Positions 11,104-20,984 of a DNA stretch of 64,000 bases are shown piece after piece. Below the pieces are notes generated by a model. It was not told the DNA's origin, made no database searches, and saw nothing but the letters and a program-made list of their open reading frames with translations. Origin of the DNA: Adiantum capillus-veneris (taxonomy: Eukaryota > Streptophyta > Polypodiopsida > Polypodiales > Pteridaceae); contig CM043946.1 of assembly GCA_014529385.2 (NCBI GenBank), forward strand, positions 33,312,558-33,376,557, given 5' to 3'. The translations under genes and the position numbers were made by a program. How positions within the stretch are numbered: the first letter of the stretch is position 1; the number at the start of each line of letters is the position of its first letter.

Positions 11104-11964
11104 TTGTTACAGCCATGCAGAGAGCGAGAGACCCGGACAGTCTCTTTTGCTCATGAGTTGCAGGGTACTTTGCATGGAGTGCAGAGTAGTGAGCTTGTTG
11201 TCCACACAGTTGAGCACTCACACAGAGAGGTGACAAAGTCAGGCATGCATGCTTTGCTAGTGACTGAGCAAAGCAGAGAGTCACTTGTGCGAGATACTTC
11301 TATGCAGGATAGACAGGTAGAGCGGTCTTGCTCTAGTGAGTCACGACAGGAGGAAGTTGTGCAAGAGTCTATGCATAAGGAGTTAGAGAATGAGAGCTCT
11401 AGTGAGTCACAACAGATTGAGTGGTCATGTTTGCAGTGGATGATTGCAGAGGAGGCTGAGATGGCAACGATTATGCAGTCGTTCCTTTCTATGCTCGACA
11501 GTGAGCATGGGGATATAGTTGTGCACGATATGTCTTCCAGCAGACACCTAGAGCAGCTGGTTTTCTCTGAGGTTGCACGACAGGTTGATGCGTCTTTTGC
11601 GGACAGTCAAGAGATGCATGTGGCTGACACGCCTTGTCAGTCAGAGATGCCTATTGCCAGGGATATATATGTTGATGCATGCTCTGTAGAGCTAGCAGGG
11701 CCCGCTAGCATTGCATTAGCATTCGGTGGTCTCATGTATGAGATGTTGATCTTGAGACCAGATATCGCAGCTGCAATGGGAGCATTTGCAGTTGGGGTTG
11801 TCAGTCGTTTGTTGACTGATGATGGCATAGTGCACGAGGCAGATATGCAGGTATTGCGTACATACTTGCAGTACGTGTGCGGTACGTCTGGTGGTGTATG
11901 GACTTACACGGGAGCAGGACAGCCGGATGCACACGATCACAGCCAGCCAGTGGGCATCGGTTGA
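11104..11964 (+). CDS. C1 second ORF: Glu/Ser-rich region fused to RT connection remnant
   Basis: This 286-codon open frame is in a different frame from gag. Its first ~190 residues are Ser-, Glu- and Gln-rich, with a repeated S-S-E-S-(R/Q)-Q element, and match nothing I recognise. Residues about 195-265 match the segment after the copia RT palm: GGLMYEMLILRPDIAAAMG, GVVSRLL and VLRTYLQYVCGTS, corresponding to the GSLMYAM..TRPDIA..VGVVSR..LRYL block. No YVDD, no RNase H catalytic residues and no integrase remain. It may be a leftover of a large internal deletion or a protein with a new role. Confidence 0.7.
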   Translation: MLQPCRERETRTVSFAHELQGTLHGVQSSELVVHTVEHSHREVTKSGMHALLVTEQSRESLVRDTSMQDRQVERSCSSESRQEEVVQESMHKELENESSSESQQIEWSCLQWMIAEEAEMATIMQSFLSMLDSEHGDIVVHDMSSSRHLEQLVFSEVARQVDASFADSQEMHVADTPCQSEMPIARDIYVDACSVELAGPASIALAFGGLMYEMLILRPDIAAAMGAFAVGVVSRLLTDDGIVHEADMQVLRTYLQYVCGTSGGVWTYTGAGQPDAHDHSQPVGIG

Positions 11965-12029
11965 GAGCGGTTTTCTCTCGCCTTTTGTAGTCTTTAGACT
12001 AGGTTCTCTTGCTTAAAGGCACAGTCACC

Positions 12030-12043
12030 TTTAAGTGGGAGGT
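12030..12043 (+). other. C1 polypurine tract
   Basis: TTTAAGTGGGAGGT precedes the 3' LTR. The same 14 bases, followed by TGTTGGGGTATA, occur at the equivalent position of C2 (minus strand of 33341-33328 into the LTR). Confidence 0.85.
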
Positions 12044-12232
12044 TGTTGGGGTATAGGCGCCTATGCCTTGCCCGGCCGCCCAGAGTCTGGGCGCCCACTG
12101 ACTTGTATACCTTATTTATAGCATAAGTGTATAGGGGTCTGCTCACTCTTTGGAGTCTCCCCACCCACATCGTGTGTGTCTCCTTCTTTCTCTCTCTCAC
12201 TCTCCGTCTGTGGTGCTCCCCGATCCCCTTCA
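12044..12232 (+). repeat. C1 3' LTR
   Basis: It starts TGTTGGGGTATAGG and ends CCTTCA, followed by the target duplication ACCCA at 12233-12237. Confidence 0.92.
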
Positions 12233-12237
12233 ACCCA

Positions 12238-13149
12238 TACTAGCTCCAGATTCGGTGTATAGTGTTCTGTGATCTTTCCTTTCCCACAATCTTCAAACGA
12301 CTTTATTGTCACAGGATTTGACTCACATGGGTTAGGTGACGGGTAAGAACACAATTTATGTTTTGGCACCTAGATTTGATCATTTCTTTGATAGTAGCCT
12401 TGGGCTTCCAATAGTCGTTTAGGATTCCAACACAACATTTTCTTACATTTCTGGGAGTGAGTGGGGCGTTTCGTACCTGGCTTCTGTTTTTTAGCATGAG
12501 CAATAATCGCTAAAGAAGCTTTAGGGACCCATTTGTATGTTTCTTTGTTATATTAGGATGGGTCTTGTGTGTCTCAAGCTTTGTTTCAACTACAAAAGGT
12601 GAAGCTTTAGGGAGTTGGGCTATCATGGACATATGGTTCAACCTCTTGGACATACACTGTTTGGGTTTTATATCCTTGGGAGGTAATAGTTGGGGGACTA
12701 TGGCTTGAGTGGTAGGGCTAAGAGTTGGTTTCTGTGTTGTGACACTCCCAGTCCCCCAATCAATAGTGCATTTGGTCGCTATCATCCACATGCATCCTAT
12801 ATTTATATTGCCTTCCATAGTTCCAACAGGCATGACCAAAAAGTCTTGAGCCACAACCCCGTTTTCATAACTGACAGAAGTGTGCTAGATTCCAAAAATC
12901 ACAGTTTTTTTCTTGTTGACACCCTTGACTTGGATAGTACTCTCAAATAGAGATGGCTTTCTCAACTGACACCACACTCCATATGACAACATATTATATT
13001 TAGCACCCGTGTCTAACAAGGCATTATTTTATAGCACTTTCCCATAGGTGCTATTTTAGTTCAATAGGGTATTGTAGAGGTGTGTTAGAGTCCAACCAAT
13101 CATCCTTTGTTTGAATGTGGAATGCATGTGTAACTTTAAGGTTGGCCTC
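12238..13149 (-). pseudogene. Gypsy-B aspartic protease and tail located after integrase
   Basis: Directly after the integrase frame (stop at 13150) the minus strand keeps reading through isolated stops into ALLDTGAKYNML at about 13022-12985: the D-T-G-A retropepsin active site (codons 13013-13002). It continues to a MPVGTMEGNINIG block near 12800, which fits the second retropepsin motif. A basic tail (12503-12309, rich in K, R, W) matches 63962-63774 of the second copy. One frameshift separates the protease from integrase. In Ty3/gypsy elements protease normally lies between gag and RT, so its place after integrase is odd. It could be a rearranged pol or an appended gag-pro fragment. Confidence 0.65.
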
Positions 13150-13560
13150 TCATTGGCGTCTTATGCATTGTTGTCGCTCCTTAGCCTCAGCTTGAGCATG
13201 TATCTTCTTCAATTCTGTTTGTGCCTTGGTTGCCTTTTTTTGATGGATGGCACGTAGCTCCTCTTGGCTTAAAGGGTCATAATATCTTTTAAATTTACTC
13301 CCATTGAGAAATCCAATGGTTTCAATTCCATCAAGAGTCTCCACACAAATGGTACCTTGTGGGGTGATTTCACATACTCTATATGGTCCTTTTCCCGCAT
13401 ATTTCAACTTTTTCTTCTTGTTTCGCACTCCATACATAAGGACTTTATCACCAACTTTGATATCTTTGTTCTTTAGATGACGATCAAACCATTTCTTCCT
13501 CCTATCTTTCTCCACAAGTGCATTTTGCAAAACCAATTTTCTTTCTTCACCTAACCTCTC
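13150..13560 (-). pseudogene. Gypsy-B integrase C-terminal (GPY) domain
   Basis: The frame contains RRKKWFDRHL, then KVGDKVLMYG, then YAGKGPYRVCEI, the GPY/F module of Ty3/gypsy integrases, followed by DGIETIGFLNGSKFKRYY. The module binds DNA non-specifically and contacts the catalytic core. A short interruption (13561-13704) with a stop separates it from the core. Confidence 0.85.
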
Positions 13561-13704
13561 AAGGATATATAAGCGCTCAACTAAAGGGTTACCATCCCAA
13601 CCTTCTTGTGAAGCTACTCACAGACTAGGAATTACTAATTCCCATGGCATAACTGCTTCTTGGCCATATACCATTTTGAATGGTGTACAATTAATAGCCA
13701 CTTT

Positions 13705-14180
13705 CTAAGAAGTACGATAAGCCCATAGAGCTAATGTCAGCTTCAAATCCCAATCTGTGCGATGAGCTTCCACTATTTTGGTCAAGATAGAAATTAAGGT
13801 CTTGTTAGTGCTCTCAGCTTGGCCATTTGCTTGTGGGTAATACGGTGTAGACTTATGGTGAGATATCATGAAGTTTGTTCTGAGTTCCTTTATCACTCCA
13901 TTTTTAAAATGAGTACCATTGTCACTCACAATTTCAAAGGGACAACCAAATCTTGTAATAATGTTCTCAAAGAGAAACTTGGTAGTTGACCTTGCATCAG
14001 CCTTGCATGTCGCCCTGGCTTCCGTCCACTTTGTCACATAGTCAGTGGCAAGAATAATATATCGAGATTGAGTGTTACGAGCTGCCGGACTAATTGAGCC
14101 TACAAAGCCTAAACCCCACTTTTCAAATGGTTGAGTCACTTTAATAGGATGGAAGGGCATCTTATCCTTTTGTTGTGTGA
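13705..14180 (-). pseudogene. Gypsy-B integrase catalytic core
   Basis: All three catalytic residues are visible: Asp in ILATDYVTKWTEA, Asp in IVSDNGTHF and Glu in ANGQAESTNK, with the usual spacing. The block PFEKWGLGFVGSI marks the start of the core. The frame ends at 13705 with an in-frame stop after LALWAYRTS. The upstream neighbour is the zinc-binding domain at 23035-23375; G2 sits between them. Confidence 0.88.
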
Positions 14181-14185
14181 TCTTG

Positions 14186-14587
14186 TGTTGTGATTCATCA
14201 ACACAGAGAAAAACTGGTTCATCATAATACTCTTATCCTCTCATAACTCGGAATTAACATTCAGATACAGTAACATGACACAGAGTATATGGAATGAGAT
14301 AAGAAGTAACTCAGAATAGAGAGTAACAGTGCTTCATTAATCAAGAAAAAACTACAGATATCTTAGTACAATCCACCCTTCACAGCGTACAGAACCGACT
14401 TATATAAACTTTCCCACGAAGTTATAACAACCTCAGTCTTGATATAGTATAACTATAAAATATCCGATTAATCAACATCTGACTGACTACAATCCGACTT
14501 ACTACATATCCGATGAAGCCTATCCGTCTGACTAATAAAACAGATCTGACTAACTACTAAACTGTCATACTAATATGCCTGTCAACA
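14186..14587 (-). repeat. G2 3' LTR (402 bp)
   Basis: On the minus strand it begins TGTTGACAGGC at 14587 and ends at 14186, next to target duplication TCTTG. It contains a TATATAAGTCGG promoter-like segment near 14395-14410. About 100 bp (around 14215-14315) are missing from the 5' LTR. Confidence 0.88.
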
Positions 14588-14687
14588 CATGGCACACCCC
14601 GGTGGTGGATTTCCTAGAAATCCGACTCGAATCCACATATCTCTTGATCAGAAAGAGATAGACAAAAATACTGAGTCTTTACCACCC

Positions 14688-16889
14688 TTAAATTGCAGAT
14701 CCTTCTTTGACAACATCTTCAGTAAACACTTCATGAACAACTTGATCTTCAGTAAACACTTGATCTCCAGCATCTGCAACAACTGCAAATTCCTGTTGAG
14801 GTGCACTCTCCATTAAAATATCACCCACTACCAAGTCCCGCTGAGGTTCATCCTCCACTGAAAGTTCTTCAACATTTGACTTCTGAACCTGATCCTCAGC
14901 TTGCAAAGTCTGAACAGAACCATCCACTAACTTCTTCAATGTAGAACCTGCTCCAAACATATGTTCTTCCTCTTTATGCAACTCTTTTTTCCCTTGTAAT
15001 CCTGCACAACTGCTCTAGATAAATCTGCTTCTCTTTCTTCAAGTGTTCCAATGTCTGCAAAAAATGAGCTTCATAAGAACTGACAAATCTTGCTTTCACA
15101 GCTTCATAAGGATATTTGACAGTTGAAGTCAATCTCTCTCTCATGGCCTTCCACACATCTTGCATCCCATCTACTAACTGCTGCCTGACCAAATTCAGAT
15201 CTCCTTCTTCCATAAGCACTCCAGTGACATTTTCATCCTCTTGAGCCAGCACCTGCTTCTTTAATTCCTCTAAAAGTTTCAACCTTTGTTGAAACATTTC
15301 ATTTTGTACTTGTAATTCTGTATTTCTGACAGAAATCTGATCCAATTTAGAATTAACTCTAGTTTCCAAATCTTTTGTCCAATCTTGAAACATACCCAAG
15401 GACAGTTTAACCTTGGCTACTTCCTGTTGGTGATGAAGCTGTAATTGAAGCTGCATTTCTTGCTGATGTCTTTCCTGTCCACTAGTTCCAATTTCAGAGC
15501 TTCCACTAACTCCGACTGCTGCTGTAGCATGACTTTTGAAACATCAGAATCTGCTACACTTTGTAATTGCTCTTCCATCCGCTGCTGCTGATCAGTGACA
15601 AAGCCCTGTAAAGCCTTAAGAATTTTAAGAGTTGTTGGTACATCAGAAACTTTAATTTTAGACTTTGATATAGAACTTGGACCAACTGCAGAAAAGTCCA
15701 AGGTTTTGGCTACTTCATGCATCGAAGCATCCAATTTCCTCTTTTTAGGCATTGTGAAAGTCTTGCCTATAATCTTGCTTGGTGTTTGGGCATCAACCTC
15801 CATATTTTTCAATAAATCACCCATGAGTGAGTTATGCTCAGGACTAGCCAATACCATTTTTTCCTCTTCCTCGGTATAACCTGCAGCAATCAAATCTTGT
15901 AAAGTCTGTAATTTGTCTTCACCACCTGTAGTGATAGCGGATTTCGCAGATATTTTAATCTGATCCTGTACTGGAGTTGACTCAAGACTAGGAGTCATAA
16001 CAGACACTGAAATCTCCCCCGTTTCCACTCTTTGAGCAAAAACAAATAGAGCTGAAAGAAATGCTGATAGCTTGCTGCTGCACTGTGTCTTCCTCTTATC
16101 TGGGCTGAAAATCTCTGCATGAATTCTCTCATAAACCCAGTGAGCCCAACTAACTTTACCCCCATTCTCAGAAAAACATAATGGTGCCCAGTTGTCTTTA
16201 GACATGTAGTCATACTTGGCTAGAAAACAAACCCTTTCTAAGAACCACTTAAGTTGTTCTCTTCTACAATAGTCCACATTCTGTCTACCCCCTTCCCTTG
16301 GATCAAACATGAAATACTGTCTACTCCCTTCCCTTGGACCAAAATCTTTTTTCAAGTCTTCATCAGAACATTTGGGTGCTGTAGTTATAGAGGTGAAAGG
16401 AAGTCGAAATACCTGTGCAACCACACCCGGACTGAGATTTACCTTTTTCGATATAGCTTCGCTGGTCTTCCTGAATAATTCCATTTGTGTCTTGGCATAG
16501 ATGTTTGCTTTCCATTGACTCCAAGGAAGTGTAGCAAACTCATACAAGCCAACTGCCTTCAGCCATCTCTCATTGCGTTCTGCCTGACTGTCAATCTCCA
16601 CTTTAAAATCTGTGAATGGCTTTATGAGGTGCTGCAACATCTTGCTAGAGGATAAAGGAGCTGTTTCCTCTTCTGGGAGCACTTCAACATCATCCTTTGG
16701 ATCAGACACATCCACTCTAAGTGTGACACCCTTCCTGCGAGGGTGCAACTTACATGCATCACCCTGCTCATCATCTGGCGAAGGTTTCATCACTGAACCT
16801 GATTTTGCTTTAGGCATGATGGGCGTAGAAGGAGAAGAAAGCTTGAAGGGCTGCTGCATATACATGTAGGATCGGCTTATGTGATTCAC
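14688..16889 (-). pseudogene. G2 extra ORF between pol and 3' LTR (~730 codons with two frameshifts)
   Basis: Three collinear frames (16889-15417, 15456-14974, 14981-14688) overlap slightly and read as one sense-strand protein with two small frameshifts. The likely start is ATG 16817 (MPKAKSGSV), just after the pol stop at 16890. Residues about 80-250 are globular, with the blocks LYEFATLPWSQWKANIYAKT and VAQVFRLPF; the middle is acidic and contains PKKRKLD, a likely nuclear signal; the last ~250 residues are Gln/Glu/Leu-rich and likely coiled coil. There is no obvious signal peptide or membrane segment, so it is not a typical Env. A 15-bp direct repeat around 16290-16345 duplicates a PREG(G/S)RQ motif. 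Tat/Athila elements often carry extra ORFs; I do not recognise this one. Confidence 0.7.
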
Positions 16890-18460
16890 TCAAGCGCGAC
16901 AACATCTAAAAGGGTGTGATATGATTACTCCCTCCCTCACTCTTATGATAGCGCTTAGTGGAGAGCACTTTGCACGCTCTTCCACGCCAAATTTGAATCC
17001 TAAACATTTTTTTAATAATCCGATAAGTTGCAATCCAATCCAGTATATTTCAAGCAAGCAGATTCCGAGCCAGTGAAATTTGACCCAGTATCTGACTGAA
17101 ATCCCTTTATTATCTGATGAAGGTCCATTAGTAACCTGTTCCACAGTATTGGGAAAAATTCCAATAACTTCACAGAAGGCATCATCAGGCACAGTAGGTT
17201 TAAGCCATTCCAAATGAGGTGGCTTTCCCTGAAACTTCTTTAACCTGAACCCATTGACAGGTTTATCCACTCTAGTGCCAAATACATCTGCCACAATTAA
17301 TGTTCGCTGACCTAAGTCCTTCATGATCTGATATGGTCCTTTATAGCTCAAGTTCAGCTTTCCAGGATGAGGACCCAATTGGAGTTGTATAGCATAACCC
17401 AATCTCCCACATGGAAAACTTTGAATTTGACATTCATGCTTACCCAAGCTTTCCTTCTTCTCTGAATCACCTCTGTAATGTATGAGCTGACCAACCTGTC
17501 TTCCTCCAACTGCATTAAATACCTGCTTCTGTGCTGAACTGATAACTTTAGAGTCCTTTTTTCAACACTAATTCGGAGGCTAGGTACCACAAACTCCATA
17601 GGGACCACAACTTCAAGACCATACACTAATCTGAAAGGAGTCATACCTATTGTTACCTTGAAGGCTGTTCTGAAAGACCACAAAGCAAAATCTAGCTTTT
17701 CATCCCAGTCTTTCTTATTTTCTTGAACAATCTTCTTCAGAATTTTAATGAGTGTTTTATTGGTACTTTCAGCCTGTCCATTGGCCTGGGGATGATAAGC
17801 TGTAGATTTTTTGTGCATAATCATGTGGGTTTTAGTTAACTCAGAAATCACTTCATTCAGAAAATGTGTCCCTCTATCACTGACCAATTCAACAGGACAA
17901 CCAAACCTGGTCATAATGTTGTGATACAGGAACTTTGCTACACTCTGAGCCTTGTTATCTTTTAAAGCCACAGCTTCCACTCACTTAATGCAATAATCAG
18001 TAGCAACTAGAATGTATTTGCACCCCCTACTAGTTGTAGGCTTTACTGGTCCCACAAAATCCATAACCCATTTCTGAAATGGTTCTAATGATAATATATG
18101 ATGATATGTCATCCTGTCCCTAGAATCAGGTTGACCAAACTATTGACATACCACACAACTTTTTGCATAGGAATAAGCATCCTTCAATACAGTAGGCCAC
18201 TATAAACCAGCTTGTAATATCTTTTTTCTTGTGATATCCCCTGAGAAATGACCTCTGGCTGCTCCAAAATGAGCTTCTTGCAACACAACTGATTGCTCAA
18301 AATCTGGTACACATCTCCTAATTACCTGATCAATCCCTTTTCTATATAAAGCTCTAGCCTGCTAGTGAGAGCAAATTTCCTTCTTTGATCTGTTGTAAAC
18401 TCAGTTGGCATGATACCATCAGTTAAGAAAACAAGCATTTGATCATACCATGAATCAGTA
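16890..18460 (-). pseudogene. G2 integrase
   Basis: A degenerate zinc-binding domain (about 18330-18130) retains the EAHFGAARGHFSGD and SCVVCQ blocks. The core retains an Asp in VATDYCIK (about 18000), an Asp in LVSDRGTHF and a Glu in ANGQAESTNK. The C-terminal frame (17447-16890) contains YKGPYQIMKDLGQRTL, the GPY module. A TGA replaces the expected Trp after DYCIK near 17983, and a frameshift lies at 17354-17447. No chromodomain follows; instead there is a poorly conserved tail and then the extra ORF. Confidence 0.85.
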
Positions 18461-18498
18461 ATGGAACTCTGAATTTCAAATAATTATGCATCTGGTAA

Positions 18499-19331
18499 CT
18501 AATCCTGAACACTTGTCGGTAGTTCTCCTCTCTCAATCTGACTCAGATAATCAGCTATTCCATGCTCTTTTCCAGGTGTATGAACAATGATGAAGTCAAA
18601 CTCCTGTAACAGTAACATCCACCTTGCTAACCTACCTGTAAGTAAGGGCTTTTTGATAAGGTAAAGCAAAGCTTGGTGATCAACATGGAATATGACCCTA
18701 TTGCATAGGAGGTAATGCCCAAATTTATTCAAAGCATAAACCATCCCTAAGGCTTCCCTCTCAGTTACTGCATAATTCTTCTCAACAGATGTAAGTACCC
18801 TACTGGCATAGTACACAGGTCGGAACCACCCCCTGGTCTTCTCCTGCCTTAACACAGCTCCAATAGCCACATTCAAGGCATCAACAAACACATGGAATGG
18901 TAGTACCCAATCTGGAGGTTGTAATATAGGAGCAACTTAAATAAGGTTGTAATCTTAAATAATTTCTCCTGAGGGTCAGACCATACAAATTCTACATGCT
19001 TTTTTGTTAAGTGGGTAAGAGGCATGCACACATTGGCCAAATATCTGATGTACCTGCTATGCCATTTGACTTGTCCCACAAATCTGCTCAATTCCTTGAC
19101 ATTGGTAGGTGCTTGTGCTGATTGAATTACTTCAATCTTCTTCACATCTATAGACATTCCTTCTTGAGATACCAAATGACCCAATAGCACACCACTTCTG
19201 ACAGCCATTACACTTTTGTAAGGATTTAAGGATAATGTGAACATCCGACACCTATCAAAACATAATTTCAGATGCTGAAGGTGTAAATCTTGTTGGCCAA
19301 AAAGTGAGAAGTCATCCACAAAAACCCTCAT
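18499..19331 (-). pseudogene. G2 RNase H and second half of RT
   Basis: The frame 19331-18873 starts at the RT catalytic motif MRVFVDDFSLFG and continues through the thumb and connection blocks (LLGHLVSQEGM, FVGQVKWHSRYI). The frame 18891-18499 is RNase H: MFVDALNVAIGAVL, then an E in YAVTEREALGMVYAL, then FHVDHQALLYL, and ends ADYLSQIERGELP. The two frames overlap by 19 bp with a shift, and the connection part is damaged. Confidence 0.85.
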
Positions 19332-19337
19332 GAAATC

Positions 19338-20002
19338 CTACAAATAAGGCTCAAATGTTTTATAAGCTGTAAAATTGAATGATGGTGGCCCATTCTTGAG
19401 ACCAACATTCATGACTATAGATGCAAAAGCTCCCCAATCTGTTATGAAGGCTGTTTTGTGTTGATCCTCCTCAACCACTTGAATTTGATTATACCCTGAA
19501 AAACCATCAAGGAAACTATACATTTCTTTCCCTGCTACTGCATCCAATATAGCATCACAAAAAGGCATTGGGAAAGGGTCTGTAATTGTGGCTGCATTTA
19601 ACTTCCTGTAATCAACACATACTCTAATCTTCCCATTTTTCTTTGGTACCACAATGATTGGTGATAACAAGTCACCTCATGAATACGTTTGATAAATCCA
19701 ACTACCAATAACTTGCCAATTTCCTGCTTGACATGCAGTGCAAAATTAGGGTTCATCTGATATCTTTGCTGCACAATCGGAATTGCGTCTCTCTCAAATT
19801 AATATGTTGTTGGTGGATCAATACCTTTAACATCTGAGTAATCCCAAGCAAATACATCCTTATACTCCAACAACAATTGCAACAAATCCTGTAAAAATTC
19901 TCCATCCACATAAATGCTGATTTTGACCATCTTTGGGTCATCCTCAGTCCCTAAGTTCAACTCTCTGAGTTCATCCTGGTTGTACTCTTTTAGAGCCACC
20001 AA
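19338..20002 (-). pseudogene. G2 N-terminal half of RT
   Basis: The 20002-19799 frame ends in the VFAWDYSDVKGIDP block that precedes RT in Tat-like elements. After a short frameshifted stretch, the 19670-19338 frame has SPIIVVPKKNGKIRVCVDYR, KLNAATITDPFPMP and FLDGFSGYNQI, all canonical RT finger and palm motifs. A stop lies just before the FVDD motif at 19331. Confidence 0.85.
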
Positions 20003-20117
20003 ACCTTTTATTATAGATATTTTCTACCATGTCTCTAGCATCTCTTTCCTCTTGTTGAACTTCCTCTTTGGTACTGGAAGATACACTCTGATCCATCAAC
20101 TTTAGTATGTCGGATCC

Positions 20118-20984
20118 CTAAATTTCCTCACCCATAGCAGTTTCAGCAACAATGTCTTTAGGTTCTTGTTCTTTCTGCAAAATACCTTCAATGTCTACTT
20201 CAAACACTGGAACAATAGTCGGATTAGCCTGCAAAAAGGCTTCCTCCTCATCATCCTCTACTTCTTCAGCAAGACTAATTGATTGAGCAAACAATGGCCT
20301 TTCTTTGTCAGGAATGTGCTTTCTACCCAGCATAGGAATAGTGATTACTTGTTTCCCCTTGGTAAGAACCACTTGATTCTCACCCCAATCCTGTTTCACC
20401 TTGGCCAATCTGAACCAAGGTCTACCCAACAACATCTCATAGGAAGCATCTCCTTCCTTCATTCTCAGTACAACAAAATTTACTTGAAAGTGCATACCTG
20501 CAATCTGAATGGAAGAATTCCTTAAAATCCCTATAGGTTGGACCCTCCTCTGATCAGCCATTTTCACATGGAAAGGTGCTAGTTCCAACTTTCCTAAGCC
20601 CATTGTGAGATAAATTGACTCAGGTAAAATATTGACTCCAAATCCTCCATCCAGCAATACCTCTTCAAATATCCTGTCTTGCAAAATCACCTTAATAACT
20701 GGGATCATGAAATCCACATCAGAAGGATGAATGGTATTCACACCTGGTTCCCTTTTCTGCTGAGTCAGAATTCCATAGTGCTTTCCCAACAACTTGTGCA
20801 ATAACCTTTCCTTAAATGTTGCTTTTATGGAAACCATTTGATCCAAAGATAAGTTCAAGGGAGAGTTAATAAGTACCTCAAACCAATCAGGTTCAGATAC
20901 CTCCACCTTCTTTTGCTGTTGTAGTGGTTCATCAGAATCAGAATTCTCCTCCAAGGGCCTAATGCTGCTGCTCCTTCTGAACAT
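20118..20984 (-). CDS. G2 aspartic protease region
   Basis: This is an open frame of 288 codons. The active-site segment EEVLLDGGFGVNILPESIY (Asp within D-G-G) is the form seen in Tat/Athila-like elements, where D-G-G-S-G-V-N is common. The flap and the second motif SYEMLLGRPWF follow about 85 residues later. The N-terminal part contains a helical KERLLHKLLGKHYG segment, and the C-terminus is acidic. It overlaps the preceding gag frame by 26 bp. Confidence 0.8.
   Translation of the reverse strand: MFRRSSSIRPLEENSDSDEPLQQQKKVEVSEPDWFEVLINSPLNLSLDQMVSIKATFKERLLHKLLGKHYGILTQQKREPGVNTIHPSDVDFMIPVIKVILQDRIFEEVLLDGGFGVNILPESIYLTMGLGKLELAPFHVKMADQRRVQPIGILRNSSIQIAGMHFQVNFVVLRMKEGDASYEMLLGRPWFRLAKVKQDWGENQVVLTKGKQVITIPMLGRKHIPDKERPLFAQSISLAEEVEDDEEEAFLQANPTIVPVFEVDIEGILQKEQEPKDIVAETAMGEEI

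Larger units (their letters stand above)
8602..12232 (+). mobile_element. C1: complete short-LTR non-autonomous Ty1/copia element
   Basis: The two LTRs (190 and 189 bp) begin TGTTGGG and end CCTTCA, and the element is bounded by a perfect 5-bp target duplication ACCCA (8597-8601 and 12233-12237). A primer-binding site follows the 5' LTR and a polypurine tract precedes the 3' LTR. Internal coding is gag plus a protease remnant and a second ORF with only a short piece of the RT/RNase H connection. Integrase and the RT palm are missing. The LTRs differ at about six positions plus two small indels, so insertion was fairly recent relative to its host Gypsy-B. Confidence 0.92.

Noticed and set aside
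15595-16869. Plus-strand frames opposite the G2 extra ORF
   Set aside because: Shadows of a coding sequence on the minus strand; no domain.
14688-16889. Naming the G2 extra ORF as an envelope gene
   Set aside because: The position fits, but there is no signal peptide, membrane anchor or cleavage site; it has a nuclear-type signal and coiled coil.
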